A stretch of DNA of 64,000 bases from Brachionus koreanus (lineage: Eukaryota; Rotifera; Eurotatoria; Ploima; Brachionidae). A program made the position numbers and the translations under genes. The stretch spans positions 1,337,674-1,401,673 of the forward strand of contig PJRA01000160.1 in assembly GCA_016987375.1 (NCBI GenBank), in the 5' to 3' direction. The notes below the pieces were generated by a model, which worked only from the letters and a program-made list of their open reading frames with translations, searched no databases and was not told where the DNA came from. This document shows positions 1 to 10,549 of this stretch, in pieces; positions within the stretch are counted from its first letter, which is position 1; every line of letters starts with the position of its first letter.

Positions 1-2
1 AA

Positions 3-569
3 GCCGAAATTATAGCAAAAATTCAACAGCAAGTTTTGGGTACGCAGATTCCACCAGGAACTCAGGCCGAAGTTCAAGTAGGCCAGCAGCAAAATAATGG
101 CCTTTCATCTATGCAACAACTGGAAATGACTTTGCAACAATTACAAAACATGTACATAAATCCAGGAGTGCAACAATTTCAACAGCAAAATCAACAATCC
201 GACATAGGCATGCAGTATTTGGGTTTGCAATCCCAGAATCAGCCTATTGATCTAATTGCTAATAATCAACAATCAAGCCAGCAGCAGCAATTGCAAAATT
301 TGATAAGTTTACAACAGCATCAACAACAGCAAAATGCTGGAATGTATAATCAAAATCAAGGACAACAATATTTTAATTCAATGCCCCATGATATTCAAGT
401 TCCCGGGTCTCAGCATCAACAACCGACTCAGTCAAGTCAATCAAACAATCAACAAAATTATATGTTAAGTCAAAATCAAATAAATATGCCAAATGGGCTA
501 AAATCATCAAAAATGGCTATGAATTTCTTAGGCATGATGTTTGATCAGCCAAATCAAAGTCAATATTAA
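3..569 (+). CDS. 3' part of a Gln-rich protein (5' end outside window)
   Basis: The frame is open from the first bases of the window, so this is the last coding piece of a gene starting upstream; the TTG at 36 is not a credible start. About 188 residues are visible. The first residues (AEIIAKIQQQV) look like the end of an amphipathic helix. They weakly recall the last helix of a KH RNA-binding domain as in NOVA-type proteins, but this is a guess from one short stretch. The rest is low-complexity Gln/Asn/Ser-rich sequence with many Q runs, ending in MGMMFDQPNQSQY. Such tails are common in RNA-binding proteins and transcriptional co-regulators. No catalytic motif is visible. Real coding status is well supported by the uninterrupted, non-repetitive Q/N codon use; the family is not identified. 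Confidence 0.7.
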   Translation, partial: AEIIAKIQQQVLGTQIPPGTQAEVQVGQQQNNGLSSMQQLEMTLQQLQNMYINPGVQQFQQQNQQSDIGMQYLGLQSQNQPIDLIANNQQSSQQQQLQNLISLQQHQQQQNAGMYNQNQGQQYFNSMPHDIQVPGSQHQQPTQSSQSNNQQNYMLSQNQINMPNGLKSSKMAMNFLGMMFDQPNQSQY

Positions 570-3500
570 GAATTTATAAAAAATGAATTTTTTTTTTATG
601 AATCAATAAATTGGTCTAGTCAAATCAGTAAATTTTAAAAACCTTTTTTTTTTAAAACGACTAGAAACATCAAATAATTAAAATATGAATAAATTTTGTA
701 TATAATAAACTTGTGTTTTATGCTTAAGTGATTCTTAATTGAAATTTTCAGTAAAACTTGACCAATTTTTTTAATTATTTGATGATGATTTTGGAAAAAC
801 AAGGCTAAATTATGCAATTCTTTATATTATTATTGAAAATGAAGAAATATGCCCTTGTCACTAGAGACCGATTAAAATTTTTTTTAAATAATAACAAGGA
901 GTGGGGACTTCGTCCCCCTCTTTATAATTCACCCCTCAACTTGAAAAGTTTTTTTCTTTAAGTAAAACAAATTTTAACTACATTGAATATTAAAGATTAA
1001 TCACCATTAAAATTTAACTTGTGGTATTTTTTTGGAATCTTAATTTTAAAAGAAAAAGTCTTAGTTAGTATCTAAAAAATACTATAAATGAATAAGTTTT
1101 CTATTTTATATTAAAACTGTCTTTTTTAAGAAACTTAGTTCTAATTTGAATTAAGATAGGATCTATTTAATAACCGTAAATCTTTGAAGATTTTTTAATT
1201 AATAACTTTGCCTCATTCTATTTCAGGAAGTTGTCATTTTTTATACCTATATCTCGGGATTTTTTAGCAAATAGATTTAACTTTTGTAAATATTTATGTC
1301 GCCTAATCAAAAGATCTGTTTTTTAGTTCAAAAAATTTTTTTTATGGATCATTTTCTATTCAATTAATTTTGTTATCATTTTTATACATTTGTTACCTTA
1401 TCCATGCGGAGCATCTTTTAATTAAAATGTTTATAAACTTAAAAGCCTTATTCTATTTTGACCCATCAGTATTTTTTAAAAGATTTTGATCTAAAGAATA
1501 AACAGATTAATTGATGATGCTATTAAATTTAACTGTGTATAAAAAATTCTATTTTTAAATAATAAAAATTCAAAAAAATCGATTGTTGACAACTAATTGT
1601 ATAGTTCTTTACTTCTAAAACTTTATTATTCTATAAAGCAAGACAATAAAAATACTCATCATCTAGTAGAATTCTTCGTAATTTTTAAATATATCTAAAT
1701 ATATTCAATATTCAATAATTTAAAGATTTTGATTATTTTATAATTTTAAAATTCTAATTTATAGAATATACTCAATTAGAGAATACGACTTTTACTTTTA
1801 TTAACATTTTTCGGGAGTTAAATTTTGCGCGACTGTTGTAAAAAAGACTGTTGCTATATTTATTTAATTAAAAAACAGTAAAAAACTAACTCCTCCTAAC
1901 CTCATATACAAATCTTTTAACATGGCGAAGATTTTTTCTCCAGTACAATCATTGTAAAAAAAAAAGTATTTTATAAAAATAGTTGTGAATAAAATCTTGT
2001 TAAATTAAATATTTTAAAAAAATAATAAAATATAAAATAGAATATTTTTAATTTTTGAAAAATTATAAACTCAGATTTTTAAAAAGTAATGAATTTACTA
2101 GCTAATGTAGAACTTTGTTTATATCATTTAGAATTTCAAAGATTTCAAAAAATCTATTCTTAAAATTATCATCAAAGAAAAGCTACATCTTCTCGTTGTA
2201 TATATAAACTGCATCATAACCATATACTAATCCATAGTCATTCAGGACAATTTCTAGTTTCGATAACCATAACCGTAATATAGATCATAATTTATACCAT
2301 ATTCAACTGTTTCTTAGAGATTTGATAACTTAAAATTTCTTTGCTTCTGATTGAAGCCATCTAAAAAATAATAAACAAAAAAGAACAAATTCAAAATATT
2401 ATTTTTATTGCTTTTTCAAATTTTTTCTAATTTAGAAATTAAAATTTATAGAATAATTTTATTGTTTTTTATTTAATGATAGTATTTAAACAAACAATGA
2501 TTACTTTTTCATAAAAGATACGAGGAAATTAAAAAAAAATCTCTACAACTTTTTCATCTATAAATTTTTTGACACAATATAGTAAAACTCCATGTGCTGA
2601 TTAAGAAAAAATTTTAAATTTTGCTATTATCTTTTTTCATATTTTAAGGTCAGTACCATTTTTTAAATTTTTATTCATCAAAAAATATAAAAAATAAATA
2701 ATTTAAATTGATATTATCTTAATGACTTATTCTATTCTAATAAATATCAGGAATACTCTATTTTAAGATCATTTTTTTAGTGTAATTTTCTATAATTTTC
2801 TTGAATAAATAAACAATTTCAGGAACATTCGGCAAAATATTAAAAAAAGTTAAAGTTTTCATGCAAAAATATTTTCTCGTTTAAAATAATTGACAGGAAA
2901 ATTTTATCATAAGATTTTTTAATGATGCCAAATGCACATACTTCATGAGGCAGATTAAAATTTCTTTTGTTAAAATTGATTTTATAATAATTAAATTTTT
3001 GACTTGTTGTTCTTAGTTATTTTATCATTTATTTAAAAATAATATTTTGGATTTCTAGTTTAGTTTAGTTTTTTGAATAAATATAAATGGCACAAGTGAT
3101 AACAAACATTGTTTTTTGCAGTTTTATGTCTGTGAATTTCTTTTTAAATATTTTTTTTTTTTTACAGAAAAAAAATTTTATGAACGGTTTAACCTTGGCT
3201 TATAATTTAGCTGCTTATGCTGACGCTTTGGTTCTTAATATTCTAAGCATATCGCCATCAATTTGTTTTTTTCTAGTATCCCATGCAATATATAGTTTTT
3301 TTTCAGTGTAACCAAATATGGTCTGAAGAATATTGCGTAAAATTGATTATGATCATTAGGAGTTGAGCTGGGAAAATATCCAAAATTGATAAATAATATT
3401 TTGAGGCTAAAAAATTAAATTCTAACGCTCAATATATTTCAATTTGCTGTTTCAAATAGAAAATAAAAAAAAAATCATTTTAATTTATTAAATAATTACT

Positions 3501-3615
3501 AGAAAAAAAAATCAAATTACATTAAACTATTTTTTTATTTTTATTTGAATAATAAAATTATTTTGAACAAAAAAAATTTAATTGCGCTAAATATATTACA
3601 ATATTTATAAAATTT
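570..3615. other. AT-rich intergenic region
   Basis: No convincing gene is seen. It holds the 3' flank of the Gln-rich gene, poly-A/T runs, and a small perfect stem (GGGGAC-TTC-GTCCCC) at 903-917. At about 2190-2360 on the minus strand there are short Tyr/Gly-rich reading-frame pieces (for example YDLYYGYGYR) broken by stops, possibly a decayed small secreted-peptide gene. The hydrophobic ORF at 3087-3311 is judged spurious. Confidence 0.5.
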
Positions 3616-6600
3616 TTACTTAGTAGAAAGTAATTTAAAATTTTTGCTCAATTCTTGCATTACATCTTTGTGACTATTTAAATTTTTTTCTTTTTTAACA
3701 CTTCCGTAATTTTCTTTAACAAAGAGTGCAAATTTATTTGGCTGTCTTGGAGTCAATAATTTATTTTCACCCTGATTAAGCCTTGGGGTCATCTGAACCC
3801 CATTTACCTCTGATTTAATTGTATCGAATCGATCTTCCATTTGCTTGTGCCTATAGTCATTTACAATATTTAGATTTTTCGAAGAATTCTTTATAATTTC
3901 AAATTTTCCATGACAAATTCCACAAACTTCTTTTTGAATATTGATAGACTTAGAAAATCTATGAATCCTTTATTATTTGAAATAGGAGATTATTTGAAAT
4001 TCTCTAAGATAAAAACAAAGAAAAAATGGCAAGACTTACTCCAAATGACATCTTGTACATCTAAATATGAATTTCTTGGTTATTGAATAAGAATGTGTTA
4101 TTGTAATTTTTGGAATTTGTCTGAAAGCAAAATTGACTTTTCGAGTCCAACTCTTCCAAATTGGACCATGATTATCGTTGCATCCACTAACCAAAAAAGC
4201 TGCTGCATGACACATTTCATGAGCTAGTGTGTCTCGTAATCTTTCTGGATCAGTGCATACTTTAGTCGATATATGAATTTCACAGCTCAAATCACGAGAT
4301 GAATATTTACAGTATCCAGCTGTAGAGGTTATTTTGTCACTCCAGACCAGTTTCATATCCAGCGGAAGCTTGTTGTCGAAGGCATATTTATTGAATAATT
4401 TATAGCATTCATTAAGTAAGTCTTGTTTTACTGATTTCAGATGAAATTTTTTTATGTAGTAGTTAACACTTGGATCTCTCAGACTTTCGTCTTCGAGATT
4501 TCTGTTTAATGATTCAATGAAGGACAATTTTTGAACCTCTTCTTTTTTACGTGGAATGAAAGCAGTTTTCACCAGTCTTGAATCGCTTTCTACTCTATTT
4601 TGGCTTCTTTTTGGAGTTTTAAAACAAGTCTGATTGGGCGGTTCCTTTTGAATATTTGTTTTCTTCTTAAATATACGGGAAAACGAATCATCATTTTCTG
4701 AATCTGAAGAACTAATTTTTATTATGGATGCCTCGGATTCTGACTGAGAACTTTCTGAAGACGATAGCTCTATGCTTTTTGGATTTATTTCTCTTAATTG
4801 ATTATTAAATATAGATTAAAAATGAACAAAATTTTCAAATATTTACTCATTTTTATTTAATGAGTTGGTTGTTCTAATATAAAAAAGTTGCAGATCTCGC
4901 TCGTATTGGTCATCAAAATCATCTGAGTCCGATTTATTGGAGCTTTCTGATGAAGATTTAAACTCATTTAAATTTTTAATTCGTGAATGAATCAATTTTC
5001 GGTTTATTTTCTTTTTGTCTAATCTACTATTCTCTTCATCTGATTCTTCATCAACACTGTCGTCAACAATAAATTTTTTCAAATCATTCTTTTCATTTTG
5101 AACATTGTCATTCTCCTTTGGTCTATGCTGGATTAAAACTTTAAAAAAAGTAAGCTTTTTGAAGAACACTAAAGAGAATTTTTTTTTACATTTTTCAAAA
5201 GCATCGTCATTTTCACTTGAAGATGGATCAATGGACTTTTTTGATTCATTTGCTAAAAAATTTATTAAATTACTGAAATCAGACTCTTTTTCAAACTAAA
5301 TTCTTAATTTAATTTTAATTAAGAGTGTTTTGTTTTCAAGAATAAAAAATATTAGTCATTTAGTTATTGAGTTTTATGAAAATATTTTAAAAATTTTTTT
5401 TTAATAAAAATTTTAAGTTTTTTATTCAAAATTACATTATAATTTTGATTACTTAACACTAGAAGCACCAACAAGCTTTTTCGTGTTTAATCCAAAATTC
5501 AAAAAAGAATTTGGTAAATTTTACTTAGTGACAACTTTTATTAAAAAATATGTAAATAAAATTTACACAATTCAATAAAAAATTTTTTTTATCTGAAGCA
5601 TCTATTAAAAAATTAAAAATCTTTAAAACAAGTCAAATGGCTCGTTTGGTCCTTCTTGATTTAAATTAATTATTTGATGATACTAAAGTTTTATCGATTA
5701 TTAAGAGTATTAGGGACAACTTAATACTTTAAAGAGATATAAATTTCATTTCAGGTTGGTCACTTATTTGGTCTTGAATTCAAATATCAAAAAATAAAGT
5801 GTTACGCATATTGGTACTAAAAATCCCTGCTTTGATTATTTGTAAAAATGGCACAAAGAAATTAAATAAAACAACTTTTGAAAAAGATCTAGGAATTCAT
5901 ATTCAAAATGATTTAAAATGAGTAAACCAAATAAAATATTGTACCACTCGTAAAAAATCATATTTTGGGTATGAAAGAAGTAGAACTAAAATTTTGAAGA
6001 AGTTGAACATAGACTCATTAAGAATGTTTTACACAACACTAGTAAGACCTCATTTTGAATTCGCCATTAGTTCATGGTGTTTCGTTTATTGACAAAGACA
6101 TTTCAAATTAAATTCAAATATTTAAAAATAATAAAAAAACACGAAATTATTAATATTCAGAATGGTTTAATTTTTTCTTGTAATCTGGTTAAAAGAAGTA
6201 CAATTTGAGAAGAAATGATAAATGCATTGTTAGTGAAAAAGTGAAAAATTGTATTCAACGATAACTAACCGAGTATTTAATGTTTGGAATAATTTACCTC
6301 ATCATATCATTAATTCTATATCAATAATTTTAAAAATATTCTGGACAAATGGCTCAGGTAACAGCCGAATTTCCTGCCATAGCTTTAAAGGACCGCATTA
6401 TTATTATGTTATTAAAGCTACGACTAAAACTAATACTATTTAAGCGCTAAATTTCCTAGTATTTGCTATTTTACTTCTTGTAATCCTTTTAAATTAATAA
6501 ATAAAAGAATAATACCTTTCTTAGCCACTTCATCATCGCTTGAAAAAGATTGTCGATCATTTCGATAGCTTTCCTTTTTTTGATCAATATTTAATTTGGT

Positions 6601-7557
6601 ACTGCTAAACAACGAACTTGGTTGGGTCAACTCATAATTAGAATTTTGCTCATTAATTTCAATAATACTGTATATTAGTCCTTTTTTATGGTCCAGTTCA
6701 TTGTCAAATTGATCAACTATGGTATCATCAATATTAAAAACATCATCATTGAAAGCCTGTCCACATATGCTTACTCTCTTGTTTGATTTAGTGGTTGATT
6801 TAATAGAAGCTGTGTTTGAATTTTTTTTCCTTTGAGTTACATTTACATCGGAAAACTGCAACTTATGAGGACTTCTAACAGGTGACACAGAATATTTTTT
6901 CGAATCTGTTTCAGAACTAGCAGCACCACTCGAAGACGACAAACGTAAGTTAAACTCATTGTCTTTAACATTTGAGTTATCTTTTAATACATTTTTTTTT
7001 ATTTCTTTTGGAATTTCTATAATAGAATCCTCGATAATTTTTTCGTCATCACTTTGTGATTCTAGCTCTTCAGCAGAACTAAAGCTGGTCTGAACTTGTT
7101 TATTTTCGTAAAAACCATATTCGTCATTAGATTCATTTAAATGACTCTTTAACACCGTTTTGGGGGTCCGTAAGGGTGAATTTATTAGCGTAGGTGTTGC
7201 CAAAAGAGTCATTTTAGGAGTATTTATAATGCTTGATTTTGTTAAATTCAACTTATTTAATTTATTTGGTGTTTTGACACAATCATTTTTCAGTGAATTA
7301 GGAATGGAATTTTTTGGTAATGATTTAAACTGATCAGTAGTTTCATCGTCACTCTCATCATCGGTTACAATGCTAAGTCGTGAGAGCCCTTGGGTACTGT
7401 TTAAGAATCGGTTAGTTAAAAAATTTTTTGATGTTTTTTTAGTAAATTCTTCATAAGTTGGAACTGTGCTGCTATTCAAAAATGTCGAATCTTCAGTCTT
7501 TGGAGCGTTGTCTTCTTCTTCAAAAAGTGACATTAAATTTGACTTTTTAAGAGCCAT
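3616..7557 (-). CDS. GCNA: GCNA-like acidic SprT-family metalloprotease with zinc ribbon and HMG-like tail
   Basis: Five exons can be joined with matching phases: 7557-6516, 5252-5190, 5138-4847, 4792-4040 and 3958-3616, giving about 830 residues. The first ~540 residues are a disordered, Ser/Asp/Glu-rich region. It is followed by a SprT-like domain with the zinc-protease motif HEMCH (about residues 657-661) and a third ligand in DNHGP. Next comes a split zinc ribbon (CTRC just before the last intron, CGIC after it) and a C-terminal segment starting PRQPNKFALFVKENYG that resembles an HMG box. This order (acidic IDR, SprT, zinc ribbon, HMG) is the known architecture of germ cell nuclear acidic peptidase (GCNA/ACRC), which protects germline genomes against DNA-protein crosslinks. 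The donor at 6515 and the acceptor at 5253-5254 give an in-frame join. The 51-nt intron 5139-5189 is a multiple of three and could be retained. An alternative start at the ATG in exon 2 in another frame is possible but would lose most of the acidic region. Confidence 0.85.
5457..5660. mobile_element. piggyBac-like MITE, decayed copy A
   Basis: It begins CACTAGAAGCACCA directly after TTAA (5453-5456) and ends in a degenerate inverted copy just before TTAA (5661-5664). The same ends occur at 19321-19537 and 25080-25179. TTAA target duplication and CACTAGAAG-type ends fit non-autonomous piggyBac elements. It lies inside intron 1 of the GCNA-like gene. Confidence 0.75.
5840..6440 (+). pseudogene. 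Decayed LINE reverse-transcriptase C-terminal fragment
   Basis: Broken plus-strand frames read like the region downstream of the catalytic core in Jockey/CR1-type LINE polymerases: EKDLGIHIQNDLK, then SLRMFYTTLVRPHFEFAISS, then TNRVFNVWNNLPHH. Stops and frameshifts separate the pieces. It lies in intron 1 of the GCNA-like gene, in the opposite orientation. No polymerase core motif remains here. Confidence 0.75.
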
Positions 7558-7724
7558 TTCATTAATTTAAGAAAATTTCAATTTTTTTTTCATTTTAAAA
7601 ATTATTTTAATTTTAAAAATTTAATTGATTCAAAATTTGTCTTGAAATATAAAAAAAAATAAAAAAAATTGATTAATTATATTTTATTTTAGTATACTAA
7701 AGCAAAAATTGTGTTTAAAAAAAC

Positions 7725-8976
7725 TTAATTTTCTTTAAGTTCTTGAGGGGTATCAATTTGATGGTGAGCATGTGCTCTGACAAACTCAGGTACTTTCTCT
7801 AATTCCTCATTGACTCTTTTAACATTTGGAAATCCGATCATGTCAATATTGAATCTTTTTGCTGAGTAGACTTGCGGTACCAAGCATAGATCAGCGATTG
7901 TTATTTGATTATCAATACAATATTTTCCCGATGTATCTTTGAGAATATCTTCAACAGCCTTAAAGCCTTTTGTCAAATAGAATTTAATCCATTCTTGTTT
8001 TTTATCTTCGCTTTGAGTTTCTTTGGCCACTCGCCTAATTACATTCAAATTTTGAAATGGCTGCATACCAGAATTGATAATTTCTGCAATCATCCTTGCT
8101 TTTGCTCGCTTGGCCGGATCTTTGGGCAATAATTGATACTCGTTGGGCCTTGTCTCATCCAAGTACTCTATTATGGGTAACTTAAATGTTCAGAAATAAA
8201 TTTTTATTGTTTTCAAAATCAAATTAAATTCATCTTTTAAGTCTGTGAAAAGATTTTTAAAATTAATCGAATTTTTTTGAATACAAAAATAAAATTTAAA
8301 ATAACTTTAAACTTAAAAATTGATTTAAAACTTCACAAGACTCAAGACTTTTGAGGTTAGTGTTGGCGACCGTCAATGGCGGCCACTGGACCACCAAAAC
8401 TTGGTGTTGGCCGTTTTGACGGGGGTTGAAATTTTTTTTTTTAAATTTTAATGGTTTTTTTTATACTCAATTCTTTTATCTATCAAATTTTCACATTGGA
8501 AATTTTTTTAAATTATTTTTTTTACACGGCCATCAAAACGGGCAAGACCATTTTTTGGCCGTTCAATGGCCGCCACTGGCAGTATCCAACACTATTTAAG
8601 GTTAAAATTACTGATTGAAACAATAAGTGACCGTCGATATAAAGTGCTGGAACTTCTTGCTTTGGATTTATTTTTGTATATTCTTCTGAATACTGAGAAA
8701 AAGTTTAAAAAACAAATTTATAGCTAAATTAAATTACTTGTTCTCCTCCATCTTTAATCAAACTAATCGGCTTGTACTCATAATCAATTTTTTTAAGCTC
8801 CAAAGCAATTCGGACCTAAATAAAATGCTAAATATTTATTTTCATATGAAAATTAGATGTATTTATACTCTCCAAGACGAGCTGCTTCTAAAATAATTAT
8901 AAAGAATTGGCTAAATATTAAATTTAAAAAAAAATTTAATAGATTATGATTTATTGGATACTTTTTCAGTTTGCAT
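7725..8976 (-). CDS. GSTZ1: Zeta-class glutathione S-transferase / maleylacetoacetate isomerase, copy 1 (active-site Cys replaced by Ser)
   Basis: Five exons: 8976-8962, 8910-8869, 8815-8738, 8692-8612 and 8180-7725, all phase 0, giving 223 residues (the human protein has about 216). The product begins MQTEKPILYNYFRSSSSWR and continues through the thioredoxin-like N-domain (KQEVPALYIDG, the cis-Pro loop) and QSLPIIEYL to the all-helical C-domain with [12 protein letters not shown], a hallmark of zeta GSTs. The enzyme isomerises maleylacetoacetate to fumarylacetoacetate in Tyr/Phe breakdown and is cytosolic. Zeta GSTs carry the signature SSCSWR; here the Cys is Ser (SSSSWR). The last intron (8181-8611) holds a GC-rich inverted-repeat insertion. 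It is tandem with a paralogue immediately upstream. The family is certain; the effect of the Cys change is unknown. Confidence 0.92.
8358..8594. mobile_element. GC-rich inverted-repeat element (MITE-like) in a GSTZ intron
   Basis: It is bounded by inverted TAGTGTTGG / CCAACACTA. Inside, a motif close to CCGTCAATGGCGGCCACTGG occurs near both ends in direct orientation, and CCGTTTTGACGG-like motifs lie further in. It is strikingly GC-rich against the AT-rich intron. No clear target duplication is visible, and the superfamily is not identified. Confidence 0.6.
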
Positions 8977-9032
8977 TATTTATTTTATCTAAATAAAAAA
9001 ATTAATTGATTTTCATCATTTAAAAAAAAAAT

Positions 9033-9873
9033 TTAAATTTTCAAGAAATCAGGTTGATTTTCTGGTAAAGCTTTGTGAAATGCAGACACATTGTCTAGTT
9101 CTAAGATAATCGAATTAATTAAAGGAAAATTTCCAATATCTATTTTGTAACGCTTGGCGGCAAAAACCTGTGGAACAAGACACAAATCAGCTAGTGAAAT
9201 TTCATCACCAACACAATAGCGTCCTTTTGTATCTTTTAAAAGTGTTTCCACAGTAGTCAATCCTTTATTTAGATAAAAATTTAGCCATTCTATTCTTTTT
9301 TCTTTGCCCATTTCTTTATTTATTCTTTTTATGACATTTGCATTTTGATATGGCTGAATACCAGAGTTGATTACCTCAGCAATAATTCTCGAACGAGCTC
9401 GTTTTACCACATCATCAGATAATAGTTTTAAGCCAGTTTTTCGAGTACTATCTAAATATTCAATGATCGGTATCTACCAGAATTTAAAGTTTACAAGTTT
9501 TTATTGAAAATAAAATAACTTATTAAACAAATACCGATTGAGTAAATATAATGTTATCAATAAGCAAAATTGGAACTTCTTGCTTCGGGTTTAGTTTAGT
9601 AAATTCTTTATTAAACTAATATGTGTTGAAAACTATTTAATTTTTAAATTATTTTTGAAAATTTAACCTGATCTCCACCTTTTTTGCTAAGCAAATCTAC
9701 AGCTTTGTACTCGTAATCAATATTTTTAAGATTTAATGCAATTCTAACCCGCCAAGAACAACTAGATAAATAAAAACTCCATAAAATTGGCTTAAAAATA
9801 GAATCATTCTAGAAATTTATTATGCCTCTAATTTTAATCTAAAAATTACTTTGGCTTGTTTAGTTTGATTCAT
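9033..9873 (-). CDS. GSTZ1: Zeta-class glutathione S-transferase / maleylacetoacetate isomerase, copy 2
   Basis: Four exons: 9873-9850, 9790-9668, 9615-9535 and 9473-9033, all phase 0, 222 residues. It starts [22 protein letters not shown] and so keeps the canonical zeta signature SSCSWR with the cysteine. The thioredoxin-fold region includes [10 protein letters not shown] and TQSIPIIEYL, and the helical domain includes [18 protein letters not shown]. It is a tandem paralogue of the gene at 7725-8976 in the same orientation. Intron positions match, except that the two exons carrying SSCSWR and VRIAL are separate in copy 1 and fused here, so one intron was lost or gained after duplication. It is expected to have the ancestral isomerase role in Tyr/Phe catabolism. 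Confidence 0.92.
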
Positions 9874-9969
9874 TCTCTGAAATTTATGAAAATAATAATT
9901 TTTTCTTATTTCAAAAAGTGTAAAATTAAATTTAAAAAATTTTATTAAAATTAAATAAAAAAAAAAGTG

Positions 9970-10549
9970 CTAAAAATGTTTTTCTTTTTTACACTCGGCA
10001 AAAAGCTTGAACAAATTCAAATATCTTTGTATTGAATCACTTCTAATTCCCAAAGCATTCCAATTTAACCAATTTAAACGAACTGTTAAATCTGAAATTA
10101 AAAAAATAAAATAAAAATATTTTTGCTTAAAAAATTTTATTACCTGAAGTTGCCCAAATTGGCTTTTTGACTTGGAAATTGTTTACGGAATTTTTGTAAA
10201 AAGTTTGACCTAGAACACACTCAAAATAGCCGTAAAAACTTAAATTGCTATCCAAAACAGATTCAAGTAGGTTTATATAGGCTATTGCCAGATGAAGTGT
10301 ATCTATTTTAGACAGGCGTCTTTCATATGGAAATGTTGGTATATGTGTTCTAAGTATTTCGAATGCCTCATTTATGGAAATTAGCCTAGATCTTTCGTTT
10401 ATTTGACTGCTTTCTTTGAAGTCGTGAATAAATTCTTTGCGGTTTTTGTTTTTAGCTTGGTATCTTCTGACTTCAGAATGTTCTTCATTGTCGCAATCTT
10501 GGTCATAATCTTCCAAAGTTGATGGTTTAAATTTTTTTGCTTTTAGCAT
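9970..10549 (-). CDS. bHLH transcription factor, PTF1A/Fer-like, with diverged basic region
   Basis: Two exons, 10549-10144 and 10091-9970, joined over a 52-nt intron in phase 1, give 175 residues. The helix-loop-helix is clear: INEAFEILRTHIPTFPYERR followed by LSKIDTLHLAIAYINLL. It is closest in wording to PTF1A (INDAF..[27 protein letters not shown]). The residues before helix 1 are FKESSQINERSRLIS, so the usual NxRERxRM pattern is altered: the Glu and two Arg remain, while the Asn is Gln and other basic positions are lost. Downstream, PIWATS then LTVRLNWLNWNALGI is a Trp-rich tail. PTF1A-class factors specify neural and pancreatic fates in other animals; whether this one binds E-boxes is uncertain. 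The exact orthologue is not settled. Confidence 0.8.

Noticed and set aside
3087..3311. 74-residue hydrophobic plus-strand ORF
   Set aside because: Driven by T-rich sequence, with no recognisable motif, splice context or partner exon.
7905..8132. Plus-strand ORF opposite GSTZ copy 1
   Set aside because: Antisense shadow; the minus strand encodes a recognised enzyme.
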